A stretch of DNA of 5,783 nt. Origin: Deltaproteobacteria bacterium (GTDB lineage: Bacteria > Desulfobacterota > Desulfarculia > Adiutricales > Adiutricaceae). Made by a program: the position numbers and the translations under genes. The DNA is taken from NCBI GenBank assembly GCA_031288745.1, contig JAITQT010000144.1:1-5783 (forward strand), read 5' to 3'. Below, piece by piece: positions 1 to 5,783 of this stretch; position 1 is the first letter of the stretch; every line of letters starts with the position of its first letter. The notes below the pieces were generated by a model. That model did not search any database. It was not told where the DNA came from and saw nothing but the letters and a program-made list of their open reading frames with translations.

Positions 1-3000
1 GACTCTCACCATTAAATTCTCGCTCCCAGGCCGCGCCAATATAGGGCCTGACATAATCGTTAACCGCAAAGCCTATACGGGCACCCAAACGGAGGCGGGA
101 AGAAGTCGCGTCGTTAAAGGTCACCGGATCGCCGGTGGTTAGGATGACTGAATCACCTTTTTGTACCGTCGCGAAATATTTGGCGTAAAGGTCTAAAGAA
201 GCGGTATCGGAAATATTCCATAGGTAGCCCGTGCCAAAATGGAAACCATAATAGGCCGAAGAACTTTCATAAGCCGCTTGACGGCCCCATAAGTCGACAA
301 GGTCAGAATTACCGTATTGGTTGCGGACCCCTCCAGCTCTCGCGCTGAAATCGGCATAGAAACGACCAGGGCCAGTTTTGTCGAAGTCCATGCGAGCTAA
401 GAGCCCACCGCCTAGGTTACGTATGTCGCCGTTACCGTGTACGGAAGCTGCGCTAACAAAAGAATTATAGGTATCGTAGGTGCCGTTACCATATTCGAAG
501 AATGCGCCTAGGGTTAAACGCCCCGGGGAGAGGTCAGCCCCCCAAGAGAGCCCAACCATCAAAGAAATACCGTTCATGTCTACATGGGAGCCAGTGTTAT
601 ATCTTGACCGACCGCCTGATAAAGCGCCAAATGCGCCAAGCCCACCTCTAAGTTTTCCTTTATCAGCTCCAGCACGGTGGGCGGCTAAAACAGCCTCGGC
701 CATACCCTGCCCGGCCACAAGGTCAGCGCCCATATTTACAAGACCTATACCAGCGATAAAACCTTCAGACAGAGCCTTAGTCTGTACATTAAGCTTAGCC
801 CCGCTGCTCGACCCGTTTGAGGCTCCGCCCGCATCGGCGATAGCTTGGGTATTGTCGTTTGAGCCTTGGTCAGCATCGCTTGCACCTTGTCTATTATCGT
901 TTGAATCTTGACCATTATCGGTTAAGCCTTGGTTATTATCATTTGAGCCTTGGCCAGGAGTGGTTGAACCATGGCCATTATTGTTTGAACCTCCTCCCCC
1001 TTCTCCATTTCCTCCGTTAGTTTCTTCTGAGGGGGTGCTCTTCCTATAGGCCAGCAGTTGGTTATCTTCGATCTTGATGTCGAAAACATATTGCAAAGAC
1101 ACGCCACTTTGCAGCATCGCTTTAATCTCGTCGCTTGGCTCGTCAGGGTTTTCGATTGGTGTTCCTGTAAGCTCCCCTTTGACCTTCATGAGGGATATTG
1201 ATTCTCCCTCTTTAGGGACTGTTTCAGTTGATTCTATGGCAAAGTATACTTCGGCATCTGTGATATCGGCTCTACCGTTGACTTCGAGCATAGGGCCTTC
1301 TATTTCTAAGCCGTCAATAATAAAGAAATTCATAATTCCATCTTTTATATTTAGATTACCTTCAAAAGTTGATTTTCCAGCTACGTTTAACTTTTTAATT
1401 TCAATATTTCCACTCGCATAAAATTTCGTATTATGTTCCAGTGTTAGTGAGTTCGATATCTTTCCACCATGGGGCATGATAAGGCTACCGCCTTTAACTA
1501 TGATCGGGCCCGTGAACGCTTCAATCGAGCCGGAAAGCAACAGATTAAAGTTATTGGACTTAACCAAAGAACCCTCACCGGATAAAGAGCCGGAGAGGAG
1601 TTGATTCTTTGGCTCACCATCTAGTTGTTGAGAAAACTCCAATCTAGCGCCGGGACCAATAAAAATATTACCTCTATAGTTATAACCATTACCAAATCCA
1701 TGATTAAAATCAGGTAAACTATCTAAATCAATCTGATCGTTAGCCCCAAGAACTCCACTGATTTTCAATGTACCTGAACCAACCTGTGTCTGGCCTTGGT
1801 AAAAGTTAAAACCTAAGAGAGTCAGCTGGCCATTGCGGTTTTTAAACAAGCCACCGCATTCTTCATATTCCTCGCAGCCATTTATTCCGTATAGGGAAAC
1901 AGACAGCTTCTTATCAGTATTTTCCTCTATATCAAAAAAAGCCCCCAGCGGACCAATGGTTATATATTCTTGCGTATATTTTTTTTTAAATTCGTCAATA
2001 GTTTCGCCTATAAGATTGCCCCAGTTATTTTGATTTATCCTCCCTCCATTTATTTTAAAGTAATACACCTGCACTAGGCCTGTGTTTTCGAAAAAACTTC
2101 CGCTACCTTTTAGTTCTAACGTTCTTATGGTTGCTAATTGATCTAATAACTCAATCATAGAAGTCTCAATAGTTAAATTATTATCACCTAGTTTGACTGT
2201 TTCTATATAGACCGGTGGATATTGTGACTCTATATTAGTACTCGTAATAGCGGAGTTAAATTTGATGGTTGTGTCGAACGCGTCTACAAGTAAATTTTTT
2301 ACGGTGAAAAAAAGATCGCCATCAAATTGAGTAAAGTTAATATTTTTCGCTCTTAACTCATTTCCATATGGATCTCCAATAAAAGACACCTTCCCGCTCT
2401 TAGCGTAGGTATCATCATCGCCTAGTTTTCTTCCGGAAATTATGTCTAAATCGCCATATATCGTTAGTAAGCCGAATGTAAAACTGGCGTCGCCACCCTT
2501 ACCGCCATCGCCACCAAATAAACCTTCGCCATTCTTACCGCCTGAGCCCCCTTGAACTAATACATTACTGTTGACGGTTAGAGCATTCCCTGTCTGCAGA
2601 AAAGCTTCTCCGCCTTCACCGCCTGCGCCGCCAAATAGATGAACATCATCTTTACTGTATCCTAGGCCGCCAAAGCCTCCGTTGCCACCGATAACCCTTA
2701 TGGAGTCAATATTGGTGATGTAAGTTAAATATGCAGCATCACCGCCTCTGCCGCCGCTTCCGCCATCTTCCAAAGAAGATGGAGAACCATTTTCAGTCGG
2801 TTTATAACCATGAGATATACTGTCATAATCAGCATTAATAATATTTTTAATGTCTTCTCCTCCTATACCAAAGTAGTGCAAGTCTTCTTCGATCTTGGCT
2901 GCGGTACCCTTCGCAGAGCCTCCCGCTAAATCGTCCACTGTTGCATTTACCAGGAAGCCGCCGCCTCCTCCTCCGGCACCGCTAGAGCTGCCAGATTCAT

Positions 3001-3274
3001 CACTAGTAGAGTCAATCCCGCCACTACCGCCGGAGTTGAATTCACCGCCGCCGCCAGCCCCGCCCTGAGCCGTTTGGTCAGCGCTGGCCATGGCTGCGGC
3101 ACCACCTCCTCCACCTCCTCCTCCTAAAATAGAAATTTCATCTGGCCCATTCTGGGCCACTGCGCTCACCGGCCAAACTAAGACCGCTAGGCTAATAAGG
3201 AAAAAAAATAGGCTAATCAATAAGTGACCCACTATGGCCCATGTTTTTTGGTTGATGTTGAACATAGTTTTCAT
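1..3274 (-). CDS. Autotransporter (type Va secretion) protein, 3' end beyond the window
   Basis: The frame is open from ATG 3272-3274 to the left edge: 1091 codons with no stop. Residues 1-40 form a long signal peptide: Lys at 2 and 10, a hydrophobic core from about 12 to 36, and an A-V-A cleavage site before Gln41. Residues 51-265 are glycine-rich (Gly8 at 51-58, Gly6 at 101-106, GGxGG blocks at 171-262). Residues 270-710 look like beta-helix passenger; 552-602 (LLSGSLSGEGSLVKSNNF) resembles autotransporter-associated strand repeats. A Ser/Asn/Asp/Gln repeat linker covers 763-818. From about 827 (KLNVQTKALSEGFIAG) the sequence reads as an autotransporter beta-barrel with alternating strands such as GISLMVGLSWG and LTLGAFFEYGNGTYDTY; perhaps the last 100 residues and the terminal aromatic lie outside. 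By family, the barrel anchors in the outer membrane and exports the passenger. Passenger function (adhesin or other) is unknown: I see no protease triad or lipase motif. The first ATG is chosen for its Shine-Dalgarno site; Met4 is an alternative. Confidence 0.9.
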   Translation of the reverse strand, partial: MKTMFNINQKTWAIVGHLLISLFFFLISLAVLVWPVSAVAQNGPDEISILGGGGGGGGAAAMASADQTAQGGAGGGGEFNSGGSGGIDSTSDESGSSSGAGGGGGGFLVNATVDDLAGGSAKGTAAKIEEDLHYFGIGGEDIKNIINADYDSISHGYKPTENGSPSSLEDGGSGGRGGDAAYLTYITNIDSIRVIGGNGGFGGLGYSKDDVHLFGGAGGEGGEAFLQTGNALTVNSNVLVQGGSGGKNGEGLFGGDGGKGGDASFTFGLLTIYGDLDIISGRKLGDDDTYAKSGKVSFIGDPYGNELRAKNINFTQFDGDLFFTVKNLLVDAFDTTIKFNSAITSTNIESQYPPVYIETVKLGDNNLTIETSMIELLDQLATIRTLELKGSGSFFENTGLVQVYYFKINGGRINQNNWGNLIGETIDEFKKKYTQEYITIGPLGAFFDIEENTDKKLSVSLYGINGCEEYEECGGLFKNRNGQLTLLGFNFYQGQTQVGSGTLKISGVLGANDQIDLDSLPDFNHGFGNGYNYRGNIFIGPGARLEFSQQLDGEPKNQLLSGSLSGEGSLVKSNNFNLLLSGSIEAFTGPIIVKGGSLIMPHGGKISNSLTLEHNTKFYASGNIEIKKLNVAGKSTFEGNLNIKDGIMNFFIIDGLEIEGPMLEVNGRADITDAEVYFAIESTETVPKEGESISLMKVKGELTGTPIENPDEPSDEIKAMLQSGVSLQYVFDIKIEDNQLLAYRKSTPSEETNGGNGEGGGGSNNNGHGSTTPGQGSNDNNQGLTDNGQDSNDNRQGASDADQGSNDNTQAIADAGGASNGSSSGAKLNVQTKALSEGFIAGIGLVNMGADLVAGQGMAEAVLAAHRAGADKGKLRGGLGAFGALSGGRSRYNTGSHVDMNGISLMVGLSWGADLSPGRLTLGAFFEYGNGTYDTYNSFVSAASVHGNGDIRNLGGGLLARMDFDKTGPGRFYADFSARAGGVRNQYGNSDLVDLWGRQAAYESSSAYYGFHFGTGYLWNISDTASLDLYAKYFATVQKGDSVILTTGDPVTFNDATSSRLRLGARIGFAVNDYVRPYIGAAWEREFNGES
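821..988 (-). repeat. Four tandem 42-bp units coding a 14-residue repeat linker
   Basis: In the autotransporter frame, units begin with a TCA serine codon at 986-988, 944-946, 902-904 and 860-862, exactly 42 bases apart. A degenerate fifth begins at 818-820. The protein units are SNNNGHGSTTPGQG, SNDNNQGLTDNGQD, SNDNRQGASDADQG and SNDNTQAIADAGGA (residues 763-818). The composition is polar and lacks hydrophobic residues, as expected of a flexible spacer between passenger and barrel. Because the period is a multiple of 3, gain or loss of a unit keeps the frame. Confidence 0.85.
2488..3124 (-). repeat. Glycine-rich coding stretch of the passenger N-terminus
   Basis: This stretch encodes residues 51-262 of the autotransporter. 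It includes Gly8 (51-58), Gly6 (101-106) and a series of loops: GGSGGRGGD (171-179), GGNGGFGGLG (196-205), GGAGGEGGE (215-223), GGSGGKNGEG (242-251) and GGDGGKGGD (254-262). The last four alternate with short beta-like segments such as ALTVNSNVLVQ. The loops are related in pattern but are not exact DNA repeats. Confidence 0.7.
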
Positions 3275-3278
3275 GATG

Positions 3279-3285
3279 TCTCCTT
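3279..3285 (-). promoter_or_regulatory. Shine-Dalgarno site of the autotransporter gene
   Basis: The minus strand reads AAGGAGA followed by CATC and then the ATG at 3274. The AGGAG core lies 5 bases from the start codon. This near-perfect site fixes the first of the two in-frame ATGs as the start. Confidence 0.8.
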
Positions 3286-3308
3286 GCACTATGCAATTTG
3301 TAGGTTAG

Positions 3309-3339
3309 CGTATACTTAATCAAGGCTCGGAAGTTTATA
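3309..3339 (-). promoter_or_regulatory. Weak promoter candidate upstream of the autotransporter gene
   Basis: On the minus strand two -10-like hexamers lie upstream of the start codon: TATAAA at 3334-3339 and TATACG at 3309-3314. Neither has a convincing -35 hexamer at 16-18 bases. In AT-rich DNA such matches arise often by chance, so this marks where transcription probably begins rather than a proven promoter. Confidence 0.2.
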
Positions 3340-3871
3340 GCCCACCCGCAAACTCCCTATCATTCTCTTGATTCCACTTCGCTCTAATACCATTATGTTC
3401 AAAAATAGACGGTATACCGGCTACTCTAAATGGCAGATCCTCCAGCTACTGGTCTTAGTCTCAAGGAAAAAAGACATTTACTCGTTTAAATATCTTAAAG
3501 CGTTCAAGTGTAAATAAATTATTTTGAATGCTCTAAAAGCATGAAAAAAAATAGAAGGCAAAATTAAAGTAAAATAGCCGGTAAATTAAAAATGCAACCA
3601 TTACGTTATATTTACATAATATATAAATAAAAAAAATCAAAAACACATACTAATTTTTTAAAATAAAAATATTTATATATATTTAATCTTATTTAATAGT
3701 AGTATTTATTTATTAATTTATGATCTATTATTAAAAATAATGTTATATAATGCTCTAGGTAAAATAAATAATAAATAAGGCTATAATATAAAATATGTTT
3801 AAATTGTCGTTTTAAAGTTCTAATATTAATTTTTAGCGTCAAGGAAAACAGTTGCTTTTTTCATCTCTCTG

Positions 3872-3903
3872 CCACCCTCCCCCCTTGTGGTTGGAGGTTG
3901 TGG
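3872..3903. repeat. Imperfect inverted repeat (GC-rich hairpin)
   Basis: CCACCCTCC at 3872-3880 can pair with GGAGGTTGTGG at 3893-3903: CTCC with GGAG and CCAC with GTGG, around an internal mismatch and a 12-base loop. It stands out as GC-rich DNA in an AT-rich flank. No T-tract follows on the plus strand, so it is not a standard terminator; function is unknown. Confidence 0.35.
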
Positions 3904-3968
3904 TAGATCTTGTGTTTCGCAAAAATGAAATCCTGAAACTTCTGTTTGGGCAAACGATTAAAGAGTAA

Positions 3969-4151
3969 TCTCTCTTTTCAAAGTTAAGTTATTCGAACTT
4001 CAGCAGCCGTATGATTTCTATTCATTTAGCTAGAAGAGTTTGGCGCTACCATGCCCTTACCAGAGTTAGCGGGTGAAAAAACGAACTAAAATTTCTGCGA
4101 GTATCTTTTGAGAAAGTGATTGACGCTAATAATCAAATTATTTTTTTTTCA
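3969..4151 (+). pseudogene. Decayed sigma-70-family factor, region 2 remnant
   Basis: Frame 3981-4073 gives SNFSSRMISIHLAR, then R, V and WRYHAL. This aligns with the sigma region 2.1 pattern SNLRLVVSIAR..YRRYGL. After a frame change at about 4054, LPELAGEKTN sits where LPxxDLIQEGN is expected. Frame 4098-4151 then gives LRV and EKVIDANNQIIFFS, matching GLMRAVEKFDPNNGIRFS. About 12 codons separate the QEGN-like and EKFDP-like parts, against about 10 in real sigma factors. A functional protein would bind core RNA polymerase and the -10 element. Here the TGA at 4074, a TAA at 4087 and two frame changes break it. The identity rests on motif order and spacing seen by eye. RpoH or RpoD is possible; YHAL followed by LP leans to RpoH. 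Confidence 0.45.
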
Positions 4152-4582
4152 CTTAAAATTTAACATAATTTTTTCGGTAAAGCAAGTTAATTTTTTAATA
4201 GAGCGTGTGCCAGATTTATCAATTATCTAGAAAAGTTACCGAATGAAAAAGCTTTGCGCGAATAAAATTTAAGCTACATTGGCTTTAATTGGCTAATTTA
4301 ATTTATACGGCCAAAAATTTTTTGGGGCATGCGGTTGTTCGAAGTTTATTTCGTAACCGTAACTAGGATGGATATTAGGCGAACAAAAAATTTAGCAAAA
4401 ATTAGCGTATTTATTTATTAAAAAATTATAAAGTAGTCTATAAATAATCTTTACTGATGAATAGAAATCAAAAGGCTTACTCTAAAATTATATTTGCAAA
4501 ATATATAAATTTAATGTTTAGTTTCATTTTAATTTTTTTTTAGATTAATTATTTTAAATTTTGCAAAGTTTGACTAACTATA

Positions 4583-4615
4583 ATGATAAGTTATGATTTT
4601 TTTTATTCTTATCAT
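4583..4615. repeat. Perfect 8-bp inverted repeat
   Basis: ATGATAAG at 4583-4590 is the exact reverse complement of CTTATCAT at 4608-4615, with a 17-base loop containing eight T residues. An 8-bp AT-rich arm pair can occur by chance in this composition; it could also be a weak hairpin or an operator-like site. Confidence 0.35.
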
Positions 4616-4700
4616 CAATTAAATAAAATAAATTAGTTTCTAAAGTCTATTATATTTAGGTATTTTTTTTTGATATAAAAAAATTAATTCTCAATTTTAA

Positions 4701-4769
4701 GAGTACCTGATACGCTCCTAACTTTCATATTTTATTGGTGAAAATCCCATTCTCTTAATTTTCTCTCTG
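4701..4769 (+). pseudogene. Possible RpoH region 2.4 fragment
   Basis: Frame 4701-4718 reads EYLIRS followed by a TAA where Trp is expected. LVKI follows at 4735-4746 in another frame, and LLIFSL at 4752-4769. RpoH proteins carry the order EYxLRSW, LVKIGTT, then KLFFNL in this region, so three landmarks occur in the right order with small spacing errors. Each is short and they need frame changes. The fragment also lies about 550 bases too far from the region 2 remnant unless AT-rich DNA has been inserted, so chance is a real alternative. Confidence 0.22.
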
Positions 4770-5010
4770 GTTTAGTCAATAGGGATGATGCGTCGCCTCA
4801 TCTCTATACAATGCTTTCAGCCATTAAGCCTAATGATGGTGTTTTTCACAACTTTGTTCGAAGCGCAAAAACCTCTTAAAAGCAAAATAGTCTAATAAAT
4901 TATCTAGTAATAAAGCTCTTTTACAAATTTAAGGACTGATAAAGGTGACTTTTTCCGCTTCGATCAACTTTGATTTACCGACGCCTAAAACGGGAAAGTA
5001 ATAGACGGTT

Positions 5011-5114
5011 GCTGCCCGTTCTGAGAGAGCATCGCTAAAAAATCTGGCTGAGGACTTTCAGTGCTCAACATGAAGCGTGAATTCAATCCTCGTCGCGATA
5101 AACTGCGTAAACTT
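5011..5114 (+). pseudogene. Decayed sigma factor, region 4 (C-terminal helix-turn-helix) remnant
   Basis: Frame 5014-5070 reads SERASLKNLAEDFQCST before a TGA at 5071. It aligns with the region 4.2 helix-turn-helix pattern (for example TLQELADRYGVSAERVRQ in RpoH). After a frame change, frame 5091-5114 reads RRDKLRKL, matching the closing KKLR helix. From the first Ser of SLKNL to the R of KLR is 77 bases; the family spacing of about 28 residues predicts 84. The loss of about 7 bases accounts for the frame change and for the missing ERVRQIE recognition helix. An alternative small frame at 5070-5207 begins inside the helix and carries no start signal. It probably belongs with the region 2 remnant upstream as one broken gene. 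Confidence 0.4.
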
Positions 5115-5196
5115 GAATGCGGCGCGGCGTTCATAAGTCGCACCACCCGCAAAATAACGCTTAGGGGTACTAATTTCACGCCAAAGAAAAAAACGA

Positions 5197-5367
5197 GAGC
5201 TGTTTAAAACGCTTGCCCGCATAGCCAAAAGCGAGAAGACAAATCAAAGATTTCTAACGGACCTTTTTTAGAAGTTAAAATCAATAACCGAGATGTTTTA
5301 AAGATTTTTTCCTTTCGTGGTTCAGTTTTTCTACTAAGCACGAATTACCTTCGTTCGCGTTCATAAA
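5197..5367 (+). pseudogene. Possible TrpR-family repressor remnant
   Basis: Frame 5197-5268 reads ELFKTLARIA, KSEKT and RFLTDLF before a TAG. The opening resembles TrpR-family proteins (ELxxxLxxIxxxxxxxRFLxDLLTPxE). Frame 5265-5312 continues with FLEVKINNRDVLKIFS, which fits TPAELExIxNRWxVLKxLSxG. Frame 5338-5367 then gives RITFVRVHK, similar to the KITRGSRELK end of the helix-turn-helix, with about ten residues of the first DNA-binding helix lost. In an intact member these helices would bind operator DNA, with tryptophan or a related ligand as co-repressor. The stop at 5269, two frame changes and loss of the ITRG glycine indicate inactivity. A full-length homologue would be about 95-105 residues. 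The match is by eye and moderate. Confidence 0.33.
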
Positions 5368-5438
5368 TCACCATTTATTAGGTAAAGATGAGTGTTCCGA
5401 ACCATGCGCTGGCAACCGAAAGCGCCCTCGTAAGATAG

Positions 5439-5444
5439 AAGGAG
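5439..5444 (+). promoter_or_regulatory. Relic Shine-Dalgarno site before the carboxylase-like remnant
   Basis: AAGGAG lies 6 bases before a GTT codon at 5451-5453, which could be a mutated ATG or GTG start in the frame of the carboxylase-like remnant. The placement fits a former gene start; no intact start codon remains. Confidence 0.3.
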
Positions 5445-5450
5445 AGTTGA

Positions 5451-5783
5451 GTTCTTGCCTTGGCGATAGACCGCGCTAACCTCGCCTATCGCTTCGTTAC
5501 GATTTAACTTGGTGTTGGTGACGCCCATGGAGTTTCCCTCGACTAGTTAAAGATACATGGTGTAATGTTTTTGAGCTTCCGAACTTAGGCACCAATCGGC
5601 CTCAAAACATCTCCGTGCTCTCGCCTGGCTTATAGGCCGCTCTTAAACCACCCTCGCTAAAGGCAAATTTTTTCCAACTGTGCAATTGGAAACCTAGGCT
5701 GCCTCAGCCAGGGGAGGAGCCGCATCTTTAGCTGGGTAAGGAATCAGCTTGAAAGGGATGGATTTATTTTCAGTCCAGCTTTT
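5451..5783 (+). pseudogene. Possible biotin carboxylase N-terminal remnant
   Basis: The frame starting at 5451 reads VLALAIDRANLAYRF, aligning with the biotin carboxylase opening KILIANRGEIAYRI. It continues with LGVGDAHGVSLD (family ELGIxTVAVYSxAD), then LKIHGVMFL (family LKHVLLAD). At 5646-5684 it gives NHPR, a TAA, then RQIFSNCA, where the family has HPGYGFLSENA: the glycines and tyrosine of HPGYG are replaced by Arg, stop and Arg. The frame ends at the window edge with QLERDGFIFSPAF, close to the E. coli AccC stretch QVERSGFIFIGP. The first and last motifs are in the same frame, 97 codons apart, against 90 in AccC. Stops at 5505, 5544, 5586 and 5658 rule out a working enzyme. An intact homologue would carboxylate biotin with ATP for fatty-acid or anaplerotic metabolism. 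About 17 residues of unmatched sequence precede the last motif. Confidence 0.33.

Larger units (their letters stand above)
3286..3968. other. Gene-free, mostly AT-rich DNA
   Basis: No credible open frame is visible on either strand. From 3286 to about 3480 the composition is mixed and the leader and promoter of the minus-strand gene should lie here. From about 3480 to 3830 the DNA is almost entirely A and T, with stops in all frames. From about 3840 the composition rises again; this could be the lost N-terminus of the decayed sigma-factor gene that follows, but I recognise no protein motif in it. Confidence 0.6.
4152..5010. other. AT-rich DNA between two sigma-factor-like fragments
   Basis: Most of 4260-4690 is extremely AT-rich, with homopolymer runs and no plausible frame. 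Two weak islands remain. At 4213-4254 a plus-strand frame reads RFINYLEKLPN, which I cannot place. At 4701-4769 a set of RpoH-like words occurs and is listed separately. From about 4770 to 5010 the composition is more ordinary but every frame is interrupted. I see no RNA gene. Confidence 0.5.

Noticed and set aside
480..911. Plus-strand open frame of 143 codons
   Set aside because: It lies antisense inside the barrel and linker of the autotransporter; its proline- and serine-rich product mirrors the glycine-, arginine- and alanine-rich real frame. No ribosome-binding site was seen.
922..2033. Three shorter open frames at 922-1107 (minus), 1074-1421 (plus) and 1833-2033 (plus)
   Set aside because: All overlap the autotransporter in other frames and show no domain or start signal.
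4311..4325. CCAAAAATTTTTTGG palindrome as a terminator
   Set aside because: The stem is almost all A-T and no T-tract follows it; no intact gene ends nearby.
3480..4700. CRISPR array, tRNA or replication origin in the AT-rich flank
   Set aside because: No spaced direct repeats, cloverleaf or DnaA-box clusters were seen; AT richness alone is not evidence of an origin.
4985..5179. Minus-strand 64-codon open frame
   Set aside because: It is antisense to the sigma region 4 remnant, has no recognisable motif, and its serine/arginine-rich product looks like a complement of a decayed coding strand.
5070..5207. Plus-strand 45-codon open frame starting MKREFNPRRDKLRKL
   Set aside because: Its first part reads better as the C-terminal helix of the sigma remnant after a frame change. 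No Shine-Dalgarno site precedes the ATG, and the basic tail has no known match.
5694..5783. Minus-strand frame entering from the right edge and ending at a TAG (KSWTENKSIPF ... AEAA)
   Set aside because: It could be the C-terminus of a gene lying to the right, and it reads protein-like, but 29 open codons is not unusual by chance and I recognise no family. The plus-strand reading of the same bases fits a biotin carboxylase motif better. Sequence to the right would decide.

Overview
The window holds one large, apparently intact gene and a long flank of decayed DNA. The minus strand from 3274 to the left edge encodes a type V autotransporter. It shows a signal peptide, a glycine-rich and beta-strand-rich passenger, a 14-residue repeat linker and most of a C-terminal outer-membrane beta-barrel. 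The frame is open for 1091 codons and runs off the left edge, so the last barrel strands and the stop codon lie outside.

Right of 3286 there is no intact gene. Much of 3480-4700 is extremely AT-rich. Islands of more ordinary composition (about 3840-4150 and 4700-5783) contain plus-strand fragments that resemble conserved bacterial proteins, broken by stops and frame changes. In order these are a sigma-70-family factor (region 2 at about 3981-4151, region 4 at about 5011-5114, possibly of the RpoH type), a TrpR-family repressor (about 5197-5367), and the N-terminus of a biotin carboxylase or acyl-CoA/pyruvate carboxylase (about 5451 to the right edge, with a ruined HPGYG motif). These three calls come from reading motifs by eye across frames and are hypotheses, in decreasing order of certainty.

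An intact outer-membrane gene implies a Gram-negative bacterium. The barrel wording (for example the GSHVDMNGISLMVGLSWG stretch) is of a kind I associate with autotransporters of Desulfovibrio-like and termite-gut Deltaproteobacteria; that taxonomic guess is inference. Low coding density, AT drift between islands and successive broken genes beside one maintained surface-protein gene fit a host-associated bacterium undergoing genome reduction.

The autotransporter is transcribed leftwards, away from the decayed flank, and has a strong Shine-Dalgarno site. I see no partner genes, so the window suggests no operon-level system.
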